The notes: a model not told the origin generated them from the sequence alone. Positions 34,201-42,813 are shown, counted from the stretch's first letter. The stretch: DNA of 64,000 bases from UBA1479 sp002706405 (GCA_963972255.1 CAXATO010000001.1:186001-250000), one strand, 5' to 3'. Translations and numbers: made by a program.

Positions 34201-34617
34201 ATGAGCGGCACCGATCTGGCAGGGGTTCAATCCTGCATCCAGGCCTATCTCGACGGCCTTTATAAGGGGGATACGGATCTGCTGTTCAAAAGGGCATTCC
34301 ACCCCGATGCCCGAATGAACGCGGCCGATGTGGGCGGCGCGCGCATTCATTGGACCATGGCCGAGTTCGAAAAGCTGATCCGCGAGCGGGAATCCCCCGA
34401 GGCCGCTGGCTTTCCCCGCAAGGAGCGCATCGTCTCCATCGACTTCGCCGGGCCGGACACGGCCAACGTGAAGGTAGAGGTTCTGGTGGGAAAGCGGGAC
34501 TTCACGGACCTTCTGGCCTGCATTCGCATCGACGGCGAGTGGAAGGTCATCGCCAAGACCTATTGCCTGACCCGTGAATTCGAGACGAAAGACGACGTCT
34601 TCGCGGCAATGGTCTAG
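34201..34617 (+). CDS. SnoaL/NTF2-like (lumazine-binding-type) small protein
   Basis: A 138-residue protein of the NTF2-like cone fold. Helix 1 reads GVQSCIQAYLDGLYKGDTDLLFKRAFHPDARM, a phrase typical of the Lumazine_bd_2/SnoaL group, and the C-terminal strands IRIDGEWKVIAKTYCL close the cone. A good GGAGG precedes ATG 34201. Such proteins act as isomerases, hydratases or ligand binders. Position after the decarboxylase genes suggests an auxiliary role in that pathway; no catalytic residues can be assigned. Confidence 0.7.
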   Translation: MSGTDLAGVQSCIQAYLDGLYKGDTDLLFKRAFHPDARMNAADVGGARIHWTMAEFEKLIRERESPEAAGFPRKERIVSIDFAGPDTANVKVEVLVGKRDFTDLLACIRIDGEWKVIAKTYCLTREFETKDDVFAAMV

Positions 34618-34739
34618 CCCTTAAGGATAGGTTTCCGAGGTTTTCGGCCGACATGGCATGCATATTGCTGTGTGTGGTTCGTCGATCGCGCGCTATGTGT
34701 TGAACGGCATCGTCAATCACATTGGGTCTCGGGGATCAA

Positions 34740-35765
34740 ATGCGGAAGCACACAAATAACCTTATTCTGGCCGGCGTCGGCGGCATTCTGATTGCCTTCC
34801 TCACCCATTTGCTGGCCGCCGACATGGATCCGATGGCGCAATGGGACGCGTTCGTCACGGCGAATGAGTCCTGGGCACTGCGCGATGCACCGGTCATCGC
34901 CGTCGCGCTGGCGATCTATGTGTTCATTTTGTTGTTCGGACAAATCCGTATCAATCAGGGGCTGATCGAGCGGACGAAGGCGGACAATCGTCACCGCATG
35001 GCGGTCGAAAACGATCTGCGCGATGCCCTGGCTGCCCGCGACGGTTTTTTCGCGGCCATGAGCCACGACCTGAAAACGCCGGTCAACAGCATCATGGGAT
35101 TTTCGGAAATGATGCGGACGCAGGTGTTCGGCGCCCTGGGGCACGAGAAGTATGTCGAGTACACGGAAGACATCAATCGGGCCGCGAACATGCTTGATCT
35201 GACGATCTCGCAGATCCTCGATATTTCACGCCTGAATTCCGATGATCCGTTGGCCATCCGCGAAGAGACATTCGACCTAATGGGTGAGTTGCACTTCTGC
35301 AGCAAGCTGATCGCCGGATGGAAGGGCGGGCGCCACGCCATTACGGTATCCGGAAACGTTCCGCCGGTGAATGTCGTGTTCGACCGGACCCTGTTCCGCC
35401 GCTATGTCACCAATCTTTTGACGAATGCGGTGAAGTACGCTGGCAGGGATGCGGATATCGGCATCCATGTGCTCTGCACGGGACCCGGCAACAACGTTTA
35501 TCTGACGGTCTATGACAACGGTGTCGGGCTGACGTCGGGGCGCGTGACGGATGCCGCGCAAAGGTATGCCCGATTGAACGAGAATTCCGATTCCTATGGC
35601 GATAGCGCAGGCCTCGGGCTGTGGATCGTCGAGAAGATCGCCGAAGCGCACGATTGCGAAATTTCCATCAAATCCGGCACCGGTCACGGATTCCGTGTCA
35701 TTTTGGGAATCCCGGCAGAGCGCATTGTCGCCGCGGATCCTGACGTGTTCAAAATCGCCTGCTAG
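34740..35765 (+). CDS. Membrane-bound sensor histidine kinase
   Basis: A 341-residue kinase with two N-terminal membrane helices (about residues 7-27 and 50-70) and a short ~20-residue periplasmic loop, so it probably senses within the membrane or through the linker. The H-box is FAAMSHDLKTPVNSI with His-109, followed by the dimerisation helix. The ATPase domain shows the N-box YVTNLLTNAVKYA, the G1 box VYDNGVGL and the G2 box SAGLGLWIVEKIA. No receiver domain or adjacent regulator is present; the receiver and Hpt proteins at 26.7-27.6 kb are the nearest possible partners. Confidence 0.9.
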   Translation: MRKHTNNLILAGVGGILIAFLTHLLAADMDPMAQWDAFVTANESWALRDAPVIAVALAIYVFILLFGQIRINQGLIERTKADNRHRMAVENDLRDALAARDGFFAAMSHDLKTPVNSIMGFSEMMRTQVFGALGHEKYVEYTEDINRAANMLDLTISQILDISRLNSDDPLAIREETFDLMGELHFCSKLIAGWKGGRHAITVSGNVPPVNVVFDRTLFRRYVTNLLTNAVKYAGRDADIGIHVLCTGPGNNVYLTVYDNGVGLTSGRVTDAAQRYARLNENSDSYGDSAGLGLWIVEKIAEAHDCEISIKSGTGHGFRVILGIPAERIVAADPDVFKIAC

Positions 35766-35871
35766 ATGTCAGGCCCCGTGGCGGAGGGCGCGACCGGCGT
35801 TGGCTCTATCGGATTCCAGCCTCCGCCTGATAGGATTGTCTCAAACACGACTTAATGTGGAGGAGACAATC

Positions 35872-37353
35872 GTGGGCAACCTCAAACGCTATCAAATGAC
35901 CATTGCCGGCCAGAAGGTCGACCCGGCCTCGGGCGAATGGTTTGAAACCGAAAACCCCTATACGGGCAAGGCCTGGGCGGAAATTCCGCGCGGCAACGCG
36001 GAAGACATCGACCGCGCCGTCAAGGCGGCCAAGGCGGCACTTCCCGGTTGGCGCAAGACCATCGCCACCCAGCGTGGTCATCTGATGCGGAAGCTGGGTG
36101 ACCTGATCGCCGAAAACGCCGACAGCCTGGCCGCGACGGAAGTCCGCGACAACGGCAAACTGATCGCGGAAATGGGCCTGCAGCTCAAGTACGCGCCGCA
36201 GTGGTACTATTACTTCGGCGGCCTGGCCGACAAGATCGAAGGGGCCGTCATCCCCATCGACAAGCCGGACACCTTCAACTTCACGCGCAAGGAACCGCTC
36301 GGCGTCATCGGCATGATCACGCCGTGGAACTCGCCGCTCATGCTGACGGCGTGGAAGCTGGCGCCGGCGCTGGCCGCCGGAAACACGGTGGTTCTCAAGC
36401 CGTCGGAATTCACCTCGGCCTCGGCGTTGGAGTTCATGGATCTGGTCAAGCAGGCCGGTTTCCCCGACGGGGTGGTCAACATCGTCACCGGGTTTGGCAA
36501 GGAAGCGGGCGAAGCCCTGATCAGCCATCCGGACGTCGCCAAGATCGCCTTCACCGGCGGCTCCGCCACGGGCAAGCACGTCTATTCCACGGCGGCGCAG
36601 ACGTTGAAGAAGGTGTCTCTCGAACTGGGCGGCAAGTCGCCCAACATCGTGTTTGATGACTGCAACGTGGAGAATGCGGTCAAGGGCGTGATCTCGGGCA
36701 TCTTTGCCGCCACGGGCCAGACCTGCATCGCCGGCTCGCGCCTGTTGGTGCAGAAATCCATCCACGACGAATTCGTCGATAAGCTGGTGGCGCTGGCCAA
36801 GACGGCCAAAATGGGGGATCCCATGAATCCGGATACCCAAGTCGGCCCGGTCACCACACCGCCCCAGTACGAGAAAATCCTGGGCTACATGGACATCGCC
36901 AAGGGCGAGGGGGCGGAGGCCGTATTGGGGGGCAGCAAGGCGTCGCGCCCCGAATGCGGCGACGGCTGGTTCGTGGAACCGACGATCTTCACCGGCGTCA
37001 ACAACCAGATGCGTATTGCCCAGGAGGAAGTGTTCGGCCCGGTGCTGTCGGTGATCCCGTTCGAGGACGAGGAAGAGGCGCTGGCCATCGGCAACGACGT
37101 AGTGTTCGGCCTCGCCGCCGGGGTCTGGACGGAAAGCATCCGCCGCGCCTTCATCATGTCGCAGGAACTGCAGGCCGGGACCGTCTGGGTGAATACCTAT
37201 CGGGCGGTCAGCTACATGTCGCCCTTCGGCGGTTACAAGCAGTCGGGCCTGGGCCGGGAAAGCGGGCAGGCCGCCATCGAGGAATACCTGCAGACCAAGT
37301 CCGTATGGATTTCCATGGCGACCGAAGTGCCGAACCCGTTTGTCATGAGATAG
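35872..37353 (+). CDS. Aldehyde dehydrogenase
   Basis: A 493-residue NAD(P)-dependent aldehyde dehydrogenase. Start is a GTG at 35872, six bases after GGAGGAG; the longer upstream reading overlaps the kinase and is rejected. Signature residues: MITPWNSPLMLTAWKLAPALAAGNT, the FTGGSATGK coenzyme loop, ELGGKSPNIVFDD with the general-base Glu, and GQTCIAGSR with the catalytic Cys. Given the upstream split decarboxylase, it may oxidise the aldehyde produced from the 2-oxoacid. An SDR follows 11 bp downstream. Confidence 0.92.
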   Translation: MGNLKRYQMTIAGQKVDPASGEWFETENPYTGKAWAEIPRGNAEDIDRAVKAAKAALPGWRKTIATQRGHLMRKLGDLIAENADSLAATEVRDNGKLIAEMGLQLKYAPQWYYYFGGLADKIEGAVIPIDKPDTFNFTRKEPLGVIGMITPWNSPLMLTAWKLAPALAAGNTVVLKPSEFTSASALEFMDLVKQAGFPDGVVNIVTGFGKEAGEALISHPDVAKIAFTGGSATGKHVYSTAAQTLKKVSLELGGKSPNIVFDDCNVENAVKGVISGIFAATGQTCIAGSRLLVQKSIHDEFVDKLVALAKTAKMGDPMNPDTQVGPVTTPPQYEKILGYMDIAKGEGAEAVLGGSKASRPECGDGWFVEPTIFTGVNNQMRIAQEEVFGPVLSVIPFEDEEEALAIGNDVVFGLAAGVWTESIRRAFIMSQELQAGTVWVNTYRAVSYMSPFGGYKQSGLGRESGQAAIEEYLQTKSVWISMATEVPNPFVMR

Positions 37354-37364
37354 GGGACAAAACG

Positions 37365-38099
37365 GTGACAAAGACCGTCCTCATCACCGGCGGCAGCCGC
37401 GGCATCGGCGAAGCCATGGTGCGGCTGTTCGCCGAACGCGGCTGGTCGGTCATCTTCACCTTCGTCTCCAATGCGGCCGCGGCGCATAAGGTCGCGACGG
37501 AAGCAGGCGCGCGGGCGATGCGCTGCGATTCCGGCAGCGAGGACGACATCCTGGCCCTGTTCGAGCAGTTGGACGGCGAGGGCATCGTGCTGGACGCCCT
37601 GATCAACAATGCCGGGGTATCCGGGCCGCGCCGCCGGGCGGTCGAGGTCACGCGGGAGGTTCTGGAACAGGTCACCCGGATCAACTTCATCGGCCCGGTG
37701 CTGTTCTGCCGCGAGGCGGTCAAGCGCATGTCGACGGCCACGGGTGGCCGTGGCGGGGTGATCGTCAATCTGTCTTCCACCGCGACCAAGAAGGGCGGGG
37801 CCGGGCAGTGGGCCGATTATGCGGCGCTCAAGGGGGCCATCGACGTGTTCACCAACGGCTTGGCCCGCGAAGTGGCGGCGGAGGGCATCCGTGTCAACGC
37901 CGTGGCGCCGGGATACGTGCTAACGGATATGGCGGTCGACGGCGGCATCGCGGCAAGCTTCGAAACGGCCCTGAAATCGGACATCCCCATGGGCCGCATC
38001 GGTGAGGTGCGGGAAATTGCCGAAGGGGCCTATTGGCTGTGCACAGATGCGGCCGGTTACGTCACCGGCACGGTCCTGAACGTCGCCGGCGGGCGCTAG
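37365..38099 (+). CDS. Short-chain dehydrogenase/reductase
   Basis: A 244-residue classical SDR. GTG 37365 is the start, nine bases after AGGGG. Seen are the cofactor motif TGGSRGIGEAM, NNAGVSG, the catalytic Ser in NLSSTAT, and YAALKGA with the Tyr/Lys pair, then the C-terminal GTVLNVAGGR. Resembles 3-oxoacyl-ACP reductase-like enzymes acting on diverse alcohols. Co-transcribed with the aldehyde dehydrogenase, it would interconvert a hydroxyl and carbonyl group in the same route. Confidence 0.93.
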   Translation: MTKTVLITGGSRGIGEAMVRLFAERGWSVIFTFVSNAAAAHKVATEAGARAMRCDSGSEDDILALFEQLDGEGIVLDALINNAGVSGPRRRAVEVTREVLEQVTRINFIGPVLFCREAVKRMSTATGGRGGVIVNLSSTATKKGGAGQWADYAALKGAIDVFTNGLAREVAAEGIRVNAVAPGYVLTDMAVDGGIAASFETALKSDIPMGRIGEVREIAEGAYWLCTDAAGYVTGTVLNVAGGR

Positions 38100-38106
38100 G
38101 CGGCGG

Positions 38107-38688
38107 TCACGGTCGGGCGAAGGCGGTCACGTCCGTCGGTTTTCCCCACTTCAGGATTTCCCGGTGCAGGCGGTCGTATTTTTCCTGCCCCGCGCCGTCG
38201 CCGAACAGGGGGTCGTCGGGTAGGGTAATTGCGTCCCGGATGTCCTGCCAGTCCTGGTCAGTCAAGGCGCGCAGGGCCGGTGGAAAGAACACCACTTCCT
38301 CCATCTGCATGTGGCGGCGTTGGAAGGACAGATAGTCGCCTGCGACTTCGACGAACCAATCGCGCGGCAGTTCCGCATCCTGCATGACGTTGTGGAGGGC
38401 CGCCGCGAAACGGCGCGTCAGGGCGCCGAGCTTTTCGTGCTCCTTGTCCAGTTCGCCGATGCTCGCCACGGCGTCGGGGTCCCGCTGGCGCAGTTTCGCC
38501 AGGACAAGGTCTTCGATCGGATGGTGATAGAGGTCCGGATAGTTCCGCGTGTAGTCCAGGATATTGCTGACAAGCTCGTAGTCGGGCAATTCGCCGGCAT
38601 CGAAGATGCGGACCTCGCGGGCGATCAAATCCATCAATCGGGCGAGTTTTTTATGGTCGTCGCGCAGTTTCCAGATCACGTCGGACAT
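38107..38688 (-). CDS. Hemerythrin-domain protein
   Basis: A 193-residue protein with a hemerythrin four-helix bundle. Iron ligands are visible in RDDHKKL, YHHPIEDLV (His and Glu), KEHEKL and RRHMQMEEVVFFP. Two ATGs lie close together; GGAGGA abuts the first (38694) but is six bases before the second (38688), which is chosen. Such cytoplasmic proteins bind O2 or NO, or repair Fe-S clusters (YtfE-like). Convergent with the SDR gene. Confidence 0.9.
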   Translation of the reverse strand: MSDVIWKLRDDHKKLARLMDLIAREVRIFDAGELPDYELVSNILDYTRNYPDLYHHPIEDLVLAKLRQRDPDAVASIGELDKEHEKLGALTRRFAAALHNVMQDAELPRDWFVEVAGDYLSFQRRHMQMEEVVFFPPALRALTDQDWQDIRDAITLPDDPLFGDGAGQEKYDRLHREILKWGKPTDVTAFARP

Positions 38689-38694
38689 GGCCAT

Positions 38695-39493
38695 TCCTCC
38701 ACCTCGCTGTGCAGGCAGCCTAGCCGCGAAAGGGGCGGACCGCGTTGATATGGGTCAAGAAGGTGAAGCGGTGTGGATAACTTTGGGGATAGAACCCGGT
38801 TTTGCGTCATTTGACCTGATGTCGGCGCATTGTCTCGATTATACGCCCGTGGCGGGGCCAAAGGCGCGTGATCGGTGTCCGTGGGTGTGAAGGCGGCGGG
38901 GAATGGGGGAGGCCAAGGGGGCGGAAGCGGGGACAACGAAGCGCCAAGACCGGGAACCTGCGCCCAGACCGCTGCCGTCCCTGGGGGAGGCCGGGGAACC
39001 GGGAAGAATGCGCCTGTTCGAAAAAGCCTTGCTGAGCGCGGCTTTCACGTCGAAAGAGGGGGAGGCGGCCCCGCACCCCGTCGAATTGATCCCAACCCTT
39101 CATCGGGGATGTTCGCCCTCGGCGAAAGGTTCACGGGAATGCGCTGTGTCATGGCGCCGGACTTTACAATCTTTCACAGGCCGGGGCGGGCCGCGGCGCG
39201 GGAAAGCCCGGATTTCGGCGGCCGGACCGGGCAAGGCTGGAAAAAGGCGAATAATGGCAATTCGGCGCAAATGTGGATATCTCACGCGGCAGGGGCGGCG
39301 GGATTCCGCCGGATGGATTTCAGGTGCGCACGTAGTGCGCGTAGGAAGTCCGCGGGAATGGCCGCTTTGAGGGACAAAATGGCGTCAATCACGCTTGCCC
39401 CCGATGGGGCGGGATGGTAGCTGGAATGTACACAGTGCCGGCGGAGAATCGTTCGCGCCGCAGTCACCGCATTCCAGGCCAGGAGCCCGCGCC
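38695..39493. other. Gene-poor 800-bp interval
   Basis: No convincing gene: overlapping frames on both strands give arginine- and proline-rich, low-complexity readings with no familiar motif. The plus strand is G-rich over 38890-39060. A consensus DnaA box (TGTGGATAA) lies at 38772-38780 and a one-mismatch copy (TGTGGATAT) near 39272. Short hairpins occur at 39297-39310 (GGCGG-gatt-CCGCC) and 39326-39340 (GCGCAC-gta-GTGCGC). It could hold a structured RNA, a decayed gene or the promoter of the cupin gene; none is shown. Confidence 0.4.
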
Positions 39494-40057
39494 ATGTTCG
39501 ACCGTGATCGTTTCACCCAGGATTGTCTCGACGCCATCCGCGAGACCGACAGCCACATGGCGGTGAAGGAACTGGTCGAACGCGCCTGCAGCGACCCGGC
39601 GGACCTGCTGCGCGGTCTGGGTGAACCGACCAAGGCCGGGCCCGACAAGCTTTACGTGTCGGACGAACTGACGATCCTCAATCTCGTCTGGGGCCCCTAC
39701 ATGACCCTGCTGCCGCACAATCACAACATGTGGGCGGTGATCGGCCTCTATACCGGGGCCGAGGACAACGTGTTCTGGAAAAAGGTCGATGGCGAGCCCG
39801 GTCATACCCGCATCGAAGCCGCCGGCGCCAAGGCCATGCGCCCCGGCGACGTGGCGCCGCTGGGCAAGGACATCGTCCATTCCGTGACCAACCCGGTCGA
39901 CAAACTGACCGGCGCGCTGCACGTCTACGGCGGCAACTTCTTCGAAGTCCATCGCAGCGAATGGGAAGCGGAAAGCCTGACCGAGCGGCCCTACGACGTG
40001 GCCCGCAACATGGGTTTGTTCGAAACCTACAACCAGAAGCTCGACGCGGCAGAATAG
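39494..40057 (+). CDS. Cysteine-dioxygenase-like cupin (COG5553 type)
   Basis: A 187-residue double-stranded beta-helix protein. The metal motif LLPHNHNMWAVIGLYTG carries the His-x-His pair and the later DIVHSVTNP the third His expected of cysteine-dioxygenase-like cupins. AGGAG precedes ATG 39494 by eight bases. Proteins of this type are annotated as predicted metal-dependent enzymes; thiol dioxygenase activity is plausible and would fit a region rich in C3-sulfonate genes, since cysteine sulfinate feeds that chemistry. The substrate is unproven. Confidence 0.75.
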   Translation: MFDRDRFTQDCLDAIRETDSHMAVKELVERACSDPADLLRGLGEPTKAGPDKLYVSDELTILNLVWGPYMTLLPHNHNMWAVIGLYTGAEDNVFWKKVDGEPGHTRIEAAGAKAMRPGDVAPLGKDIVHSVTNPVDKLTGALHVYGGNFFEVHRSEWEAESLTERPYDVARNMGLFETYNQKLDAAE

Positions 40058-40062
40058 CCCCC

Positions 40063-40080
40063 GGGGCCGCGCACGGCCCC
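40063..40080 (+). terminator. GC hairpin after the cupin gene
   Basis: GGGGCCG and CGGCCCC form a perfect 7-bp stem with a CGCA loop just after the cupin stop. A pyrimidine-rich stretch (cttcttta, then gttttc) begins about 12 bp further on, so termination may be weak or Rho-assisted. Confidence 0.5.
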
Positions 40081-40151
40081 CAGCGGGCCGACTTCTTTAC
40101 GTTTTCACGTTCTCAGGCTTGCCACCCCCAGACTTCTGTCTAGGTCGGGAA

Positions 40152-40167
40152 AGTGATTCCTATCACT
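40152..40167. promoter_or_regulatory. CRP-type site AGTGAT-N4-ATCACT
   Basis: A 16-bp perfect dyad containing GTGA-N6-TCAC, the core of the CRP/FNR-family consensus. It lies about 120 bp before the start of a gene for a cyclic-nucleotide-binding protein, suggesting control by a CRP-family regulator. Only symmetry and position support it. Confidence 0.45.
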
Positions 40168-40289
40168 GTGGTGGGCGGCGCGCATCGGTACGAGGGGAAT
40201 GGTCCGGCATCAGTCCCGCCCGCAGCGGCTTCAGCCTGAACTTGAAAACGTCCCCGCGCGTCGAGCAACGCGTAAAAACAGAGAAAGCG

Positions 40290-40721
40290 ATGTCCCCTCA
40301 GCCAGCCTCCGCAACTACCAACCGCGCGCCCCTCAAAAAGAACCACCGCAGCTTTATCGCCGGAGACGAGATCATCTGCGAAGGCGATTCAGGTGACGAG
40401 GCCTATCTGATCCTGAGCGGGCGTGTTGAAATCTGCAAAGGTATGCGGACTTGCTCGCCGAAGACCATTGCCGTGCTCGGCAAGGGCGATGTCGTCGGTG
40501 AACTCGCGTTGATTGACGCCCATACACGGTCCGCATCGGTGATCGCCTTGGAAGACACGACGGTCAGCGTATTGCCGCGACGGGAGTTCGAGGATCGTGC
40601 GGCCGCCATGGACCCCTTGTTGCGGGCGGTCTACGGCGTGACTGTGAAGCGTCTGCGCCATGTTCTGGAACACGGCCGGGGATTGAACACCTACGGCTCC
40701 ATGAGCAATTGGCGCACCTAA
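40290..40721 (+). CDS. Stand-alone cyclic-nucleotide-binding domain protein
   Basis: A 143-residue protein consisting of little more than one cNMP-binding beta-roll: GDEIICEGDSGDEAYLILSGRVEI, then the phosphate-binding cassette GELALIDAHTRSASVIA with the Glu and Arg that contact the ribose phosphate. There is no DNA-binding helix-turn-helix, so it is not a CRP-like regulator itself; it may regulate a partner protein. ATG 40290 is chosen since upstream residues are not family-like. A CRP-type operator upstream hints at a nucleotide-linked circuit. Confidence 0.82.
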   Translation: MSPQPASATTNRAPLKKNHRSFIAGDEIICEGDSGDEAYLILSGRVEICKGMRTCSPKTIAVLGKGDVVGELALIDAHTRSASVIALEDTTVSVLPRREFEDRAAAMDPLLRAVYGVTVKRLRHVLEHGRGLNTYGSMSNWRT

Positions 40722-40730
40722 TCCAGGCCC

Positions 40731-41474
40731 TCACAGCAGATCACTGAAATAGGCCAGGTGCGTGGTGTCGCAGCGCGAGATGCGCAGTTCCACCGGCGTA
40801 CCGTCCAACGTCTGCGCGATGCGCTCGATGCGCAGCAGCGGTGCGCCCCGGTCGAGGCCTAAATGAGTCACGTCGTCGGGGCCGGCGGCCTCGGCGGTGA
40901 TCTTTTCGACCGCGCGGTGAACGATCACGGCGAAGCGGTCCTGATAAAGCTGATAGAGGGTGTTGGGCAGCTGCGTCTTGTTCAGGTCGCCCAGCCCGGG
41001 GAACAGGTCGTCCGGCAGGATGATCAGTTCCAGGACCGCCCGCCGCGCCATCAGATCACGCACGCGCTTGATCTCGACCACCCGCGCCTGCGGGGAGAGT
41101 CGGAGGGCCAGGGCCTCGGTCTGCGTCACCCGGCGCTGCGTCATCGACAGCACCCGCGAGGTCGGCAGGCGCCGCTCCCCATCCGCCGCCAACAGGTGGA
41201 AGAAGTGGAAGCGGTCGCGATCCGGGCCATGGGCATGGACGAAGGTGCCGCGCCCCTGATGGCGGATTACCAGGTTTTCCCGCGCCATTTCATCCAGTGC
41301 GCGGCGCACCGTGCCCTGGGCCACGCCGAAGCGGGCGGCCAGTTTCTGTTCCGACGGCAGGGGCTCGGTCACCGGATGGCGGCCCTGGGCGATCTCGCGC
41401 AGCAGGGCTTCGCGGACCTGCCGGTACAGCGGCCCGTCGCCGGATCGGGGCCGGTCCCCCCAGGTTTCAGGCAT
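40731..41474 (-). CDS. GntR-family regulator with UTRA domain
   Basis: A 247-residue HutC/PhnF-type repressor. The N-terminal winged helix reads PLYRQVREALLREIAQGRHPVTEPLPSEQKLAARFGVAQGTVRRALDEM, and the C-terminal half is a UTRA ligand domain ending TPVELRISRCDTTHLAYFSDLL. ATG 41474 follows GAAGGGG by seven bases. It is divergent from comD-comE-slcC-comC and is the likely regulator of that operon, responding to sulfolactate, sulfopyruvate or a related compound. Confidence 0.9.
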   Translation of the reverse strand: MPETWGDRPRSGDGPLYRQVREALLREIAQGRHPVTEPLPSEQKLAARFGVAQGTVRRALDEMARENLVIRHQGRGTFVHAHGPDRDRFHFFHLLAADGERRLPTSRVLSMTQRRVTQTEALALRLSPQARVVEIKRVRDLMARRAVLELIILPDDLFPGLGDLNKTQLPNTLYQLYQDRFAVIVHRAVEKITAEAAGPDDVTHLGLDRGAPLLRIERIAQTLDGTPVELRISRCDTTHLAYFSDLL

Positions 41475-41501
41475 TCGCGGCCCCTTCGTCAAAAAAACGC
41501 A

Positions 41502-41528
41502 AAGTCTTCTATAAGAGTTATAAGACTT
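41502..41528. promoter_or_regulatory. Inverted repeat AAGTCTT-N13-AAGACTT, candidate GntR operator
   Basis: Seven-base arms are perfectly complementary across a 13-bp centre that also contains TATAAGA twice with a 9-bp period (41510 and 41519). The element is AT-rich against the background and sits 28 bp before the gntR start, where it could both repress gntR and control the divergent com operon. Confidence 0.5.
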
Positions 41529-41749
41529 GCTTGACGGCGGCAAGAGCCAAGGACTATTGCGGGTACGGGCGAACAACAAAGGGAGCATCAATCCCAGCCC
41601 GTACGTTAAGCATTTGAGGAAACCCAGGGCGCACCCTGAACCCATACCGTTCGGCGCAAGGCCGTCCCCCCGACCTCGTCTCAGGCATCCGTCTGCGGCG
41701 GCGGCAGGGGTCAGCGTTTTGCGCGGAACCTGGACCCGGAGGACAAGTC

Positions 41750-42247
41750 TTGTCGATTCATAAACAGATCGTCACGGACATGGTGAACAACAACATCGAG
41801 TTCATCACCACTGTTCCGTGTAAGCAGCTCGGCGGCGTGATCGAAGAAGCCGAAAACCACCCCAGCATCATGCACGTGCCGTGCAACAAGGAAGACGAAG
41901 GCATGGGCCTCTGCGCCGGCGCCTTCATGGGCGGCAAGCGGTCGGCCATCATCATGCAGAACACGGCGCTCGGCGTGACGCTCAACTCGCTGGCGACGCT
42001 GATCCAATTCTACCACATCCCGCTGCCCATGCTGATCAGCTACCGCGGCGAACTGGGCGAGCCGGTGGCCTGCCAGGTTGAAATGGCCCTGCACACCAAG
42101 GCCCTGCTCAACCAGATGCTGATCCCGACCTACCACTTCCACAAGCGGGAAGACGCGGGCGAGCTCGACAAAATTCTCAAGTACACCTTCATGTGCAACA
42201 AGCCGGTGGCCATTCTGACCGACGCCACCTTCTGGAAAGGGGAATGA
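41750..42247 (+). CDS. comD: Sulfopyruvate decarboxylase, alpha subunit
   Basis: A 165-residue PYR-domain subunit. TTG 41750 is the start, seven bases after CGGAGGAC; the first in-frame ATG would lose the opening helix. The chain FITTVPCKQLGGVI, NKEDEGMGLCAGAFMGGKRSAIIMQNTALG and IPLPMLISYRGELGE matches the archaeal/bacterial ComD pattern closely, including the Glu that activates thiamine diphosphate. With ComE it converts sulfopyruvate to sulfoacetaldehyde in the cytoplasm. The ATGA overlap couples it to comE. Codon third positions are almost all G or C, as in a highly expressed gene. Confidence 0.9.
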   Translation: MSIHKQIVTDMVNNNIEFITTVPCKQLGGVIEEAENHPSIMHVPCNKEDEGMGLCAGAFMGGKRSAIIMQNTALGVTLNSLATLIQFYHIPLPMLISYRGELGEPVACQVEMALHTKALLNQMLIPTYHFHKREDAGELDKILKYTFMCNKPVAILTDATFWKGE

Positions 42248-42813
42248 CCATGATCCGCTCCGACGTTCTGAAAAGCCTGATCCCGGTCATTTCCGATCAG
42301 TTCGTGGTCTGCAACATCGGCCTGCCCAGCCAGGAACTCCACCTGCTGGACGATCAGCCGACCAACTTCTACATGCTCGGCACCATGGGCCTGTCGTCGT
42401 CCATCGGTCTGGGCCTGGCGCTGGCGCAGAAGCAGACCATCATCGCCATCGACGGTGACGGCTCGGTCCTGACCAACCTGGGCACCCTGCCGACCATCGG
42501 CAATAACGTGGCCGACAACTTCATCCTGCTGATCATCGACAATGGTAGCTACGGTTCGACCGGCGATCAGCCGACCTATGCCGGCAAGAAGACCTCGCTG
42601 ACCAAGGTCGCCGAGGCCTGCGGCTGCGACAACGTGATCGAGTGCAAGGCCGAAGACACGGCCCAGGTCATGAAGGATGCCATCGCGTCGAAGAAACAGA
42701 CGGTCATCGTCTGCAAATGTGAATCGGGCAACATCCCGGTTCCCAACATCACCATGGACCAGGTCGTGATCCGCGACCGCTTCATGAAGGCGCTTGAAGC
42801 GGCCAACGCTTAA
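42244..42813 (+). CDS. comE: Sulfopyruvate decarboxylase, beta subunit
   Basis: A 189-residue PP-domain subunit, start ATG 42244 overlapping the comD stop. FYMLGTMGLSSSIGLGLALA and the TPP motif IDGDGSVLTNLGTL ... IIDNGSYGSTG are diagnostic of ComE. Together with ComD it forms the thiamine-diphosphate sulfopyruvate decarboxylase known from coenzyme M synthesis in methanogens and from sulfolactate breakdown in bacteria. No archaeal CoM genes are nearby, so degradation is the expected role. The product would need Xsc or a sulfoacetaldehyde dehydrogenase, neither clearly present here. Confidence 0.9.
   Translation: MTMIRSDVLKSLIPVISDQFVVCNIGLPSQELHLLDDQPTNFYMLGTMGLSSSIGLGLALAQKQTIIAIDGDGSVLTNLGTLPTIGNNVADNFILLIIDNGSYGSTGDQPTYAGKKTSLTKVAEACGCDNVIECKAEDTAQVMKDAIASKKQTVIVCKCESGNIPVPNITMDQVVIRDRFMKALEAANA

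Noticed and set aside
38772..39280. Chromosome replication origin
   Set aside because: Only one perfect DnaA box and one near copy, no AT-rich unwinding element and no origin-linked genes.
39282..39392. GTG-started 36-codon minus-strand frame MIDAILSLKAAIPADFLR...
   Set aside because: A ribosome-site-like GGGGG precedes it, but third-position GC is lower than in local genes and no homologue is known to me; too weak to call.
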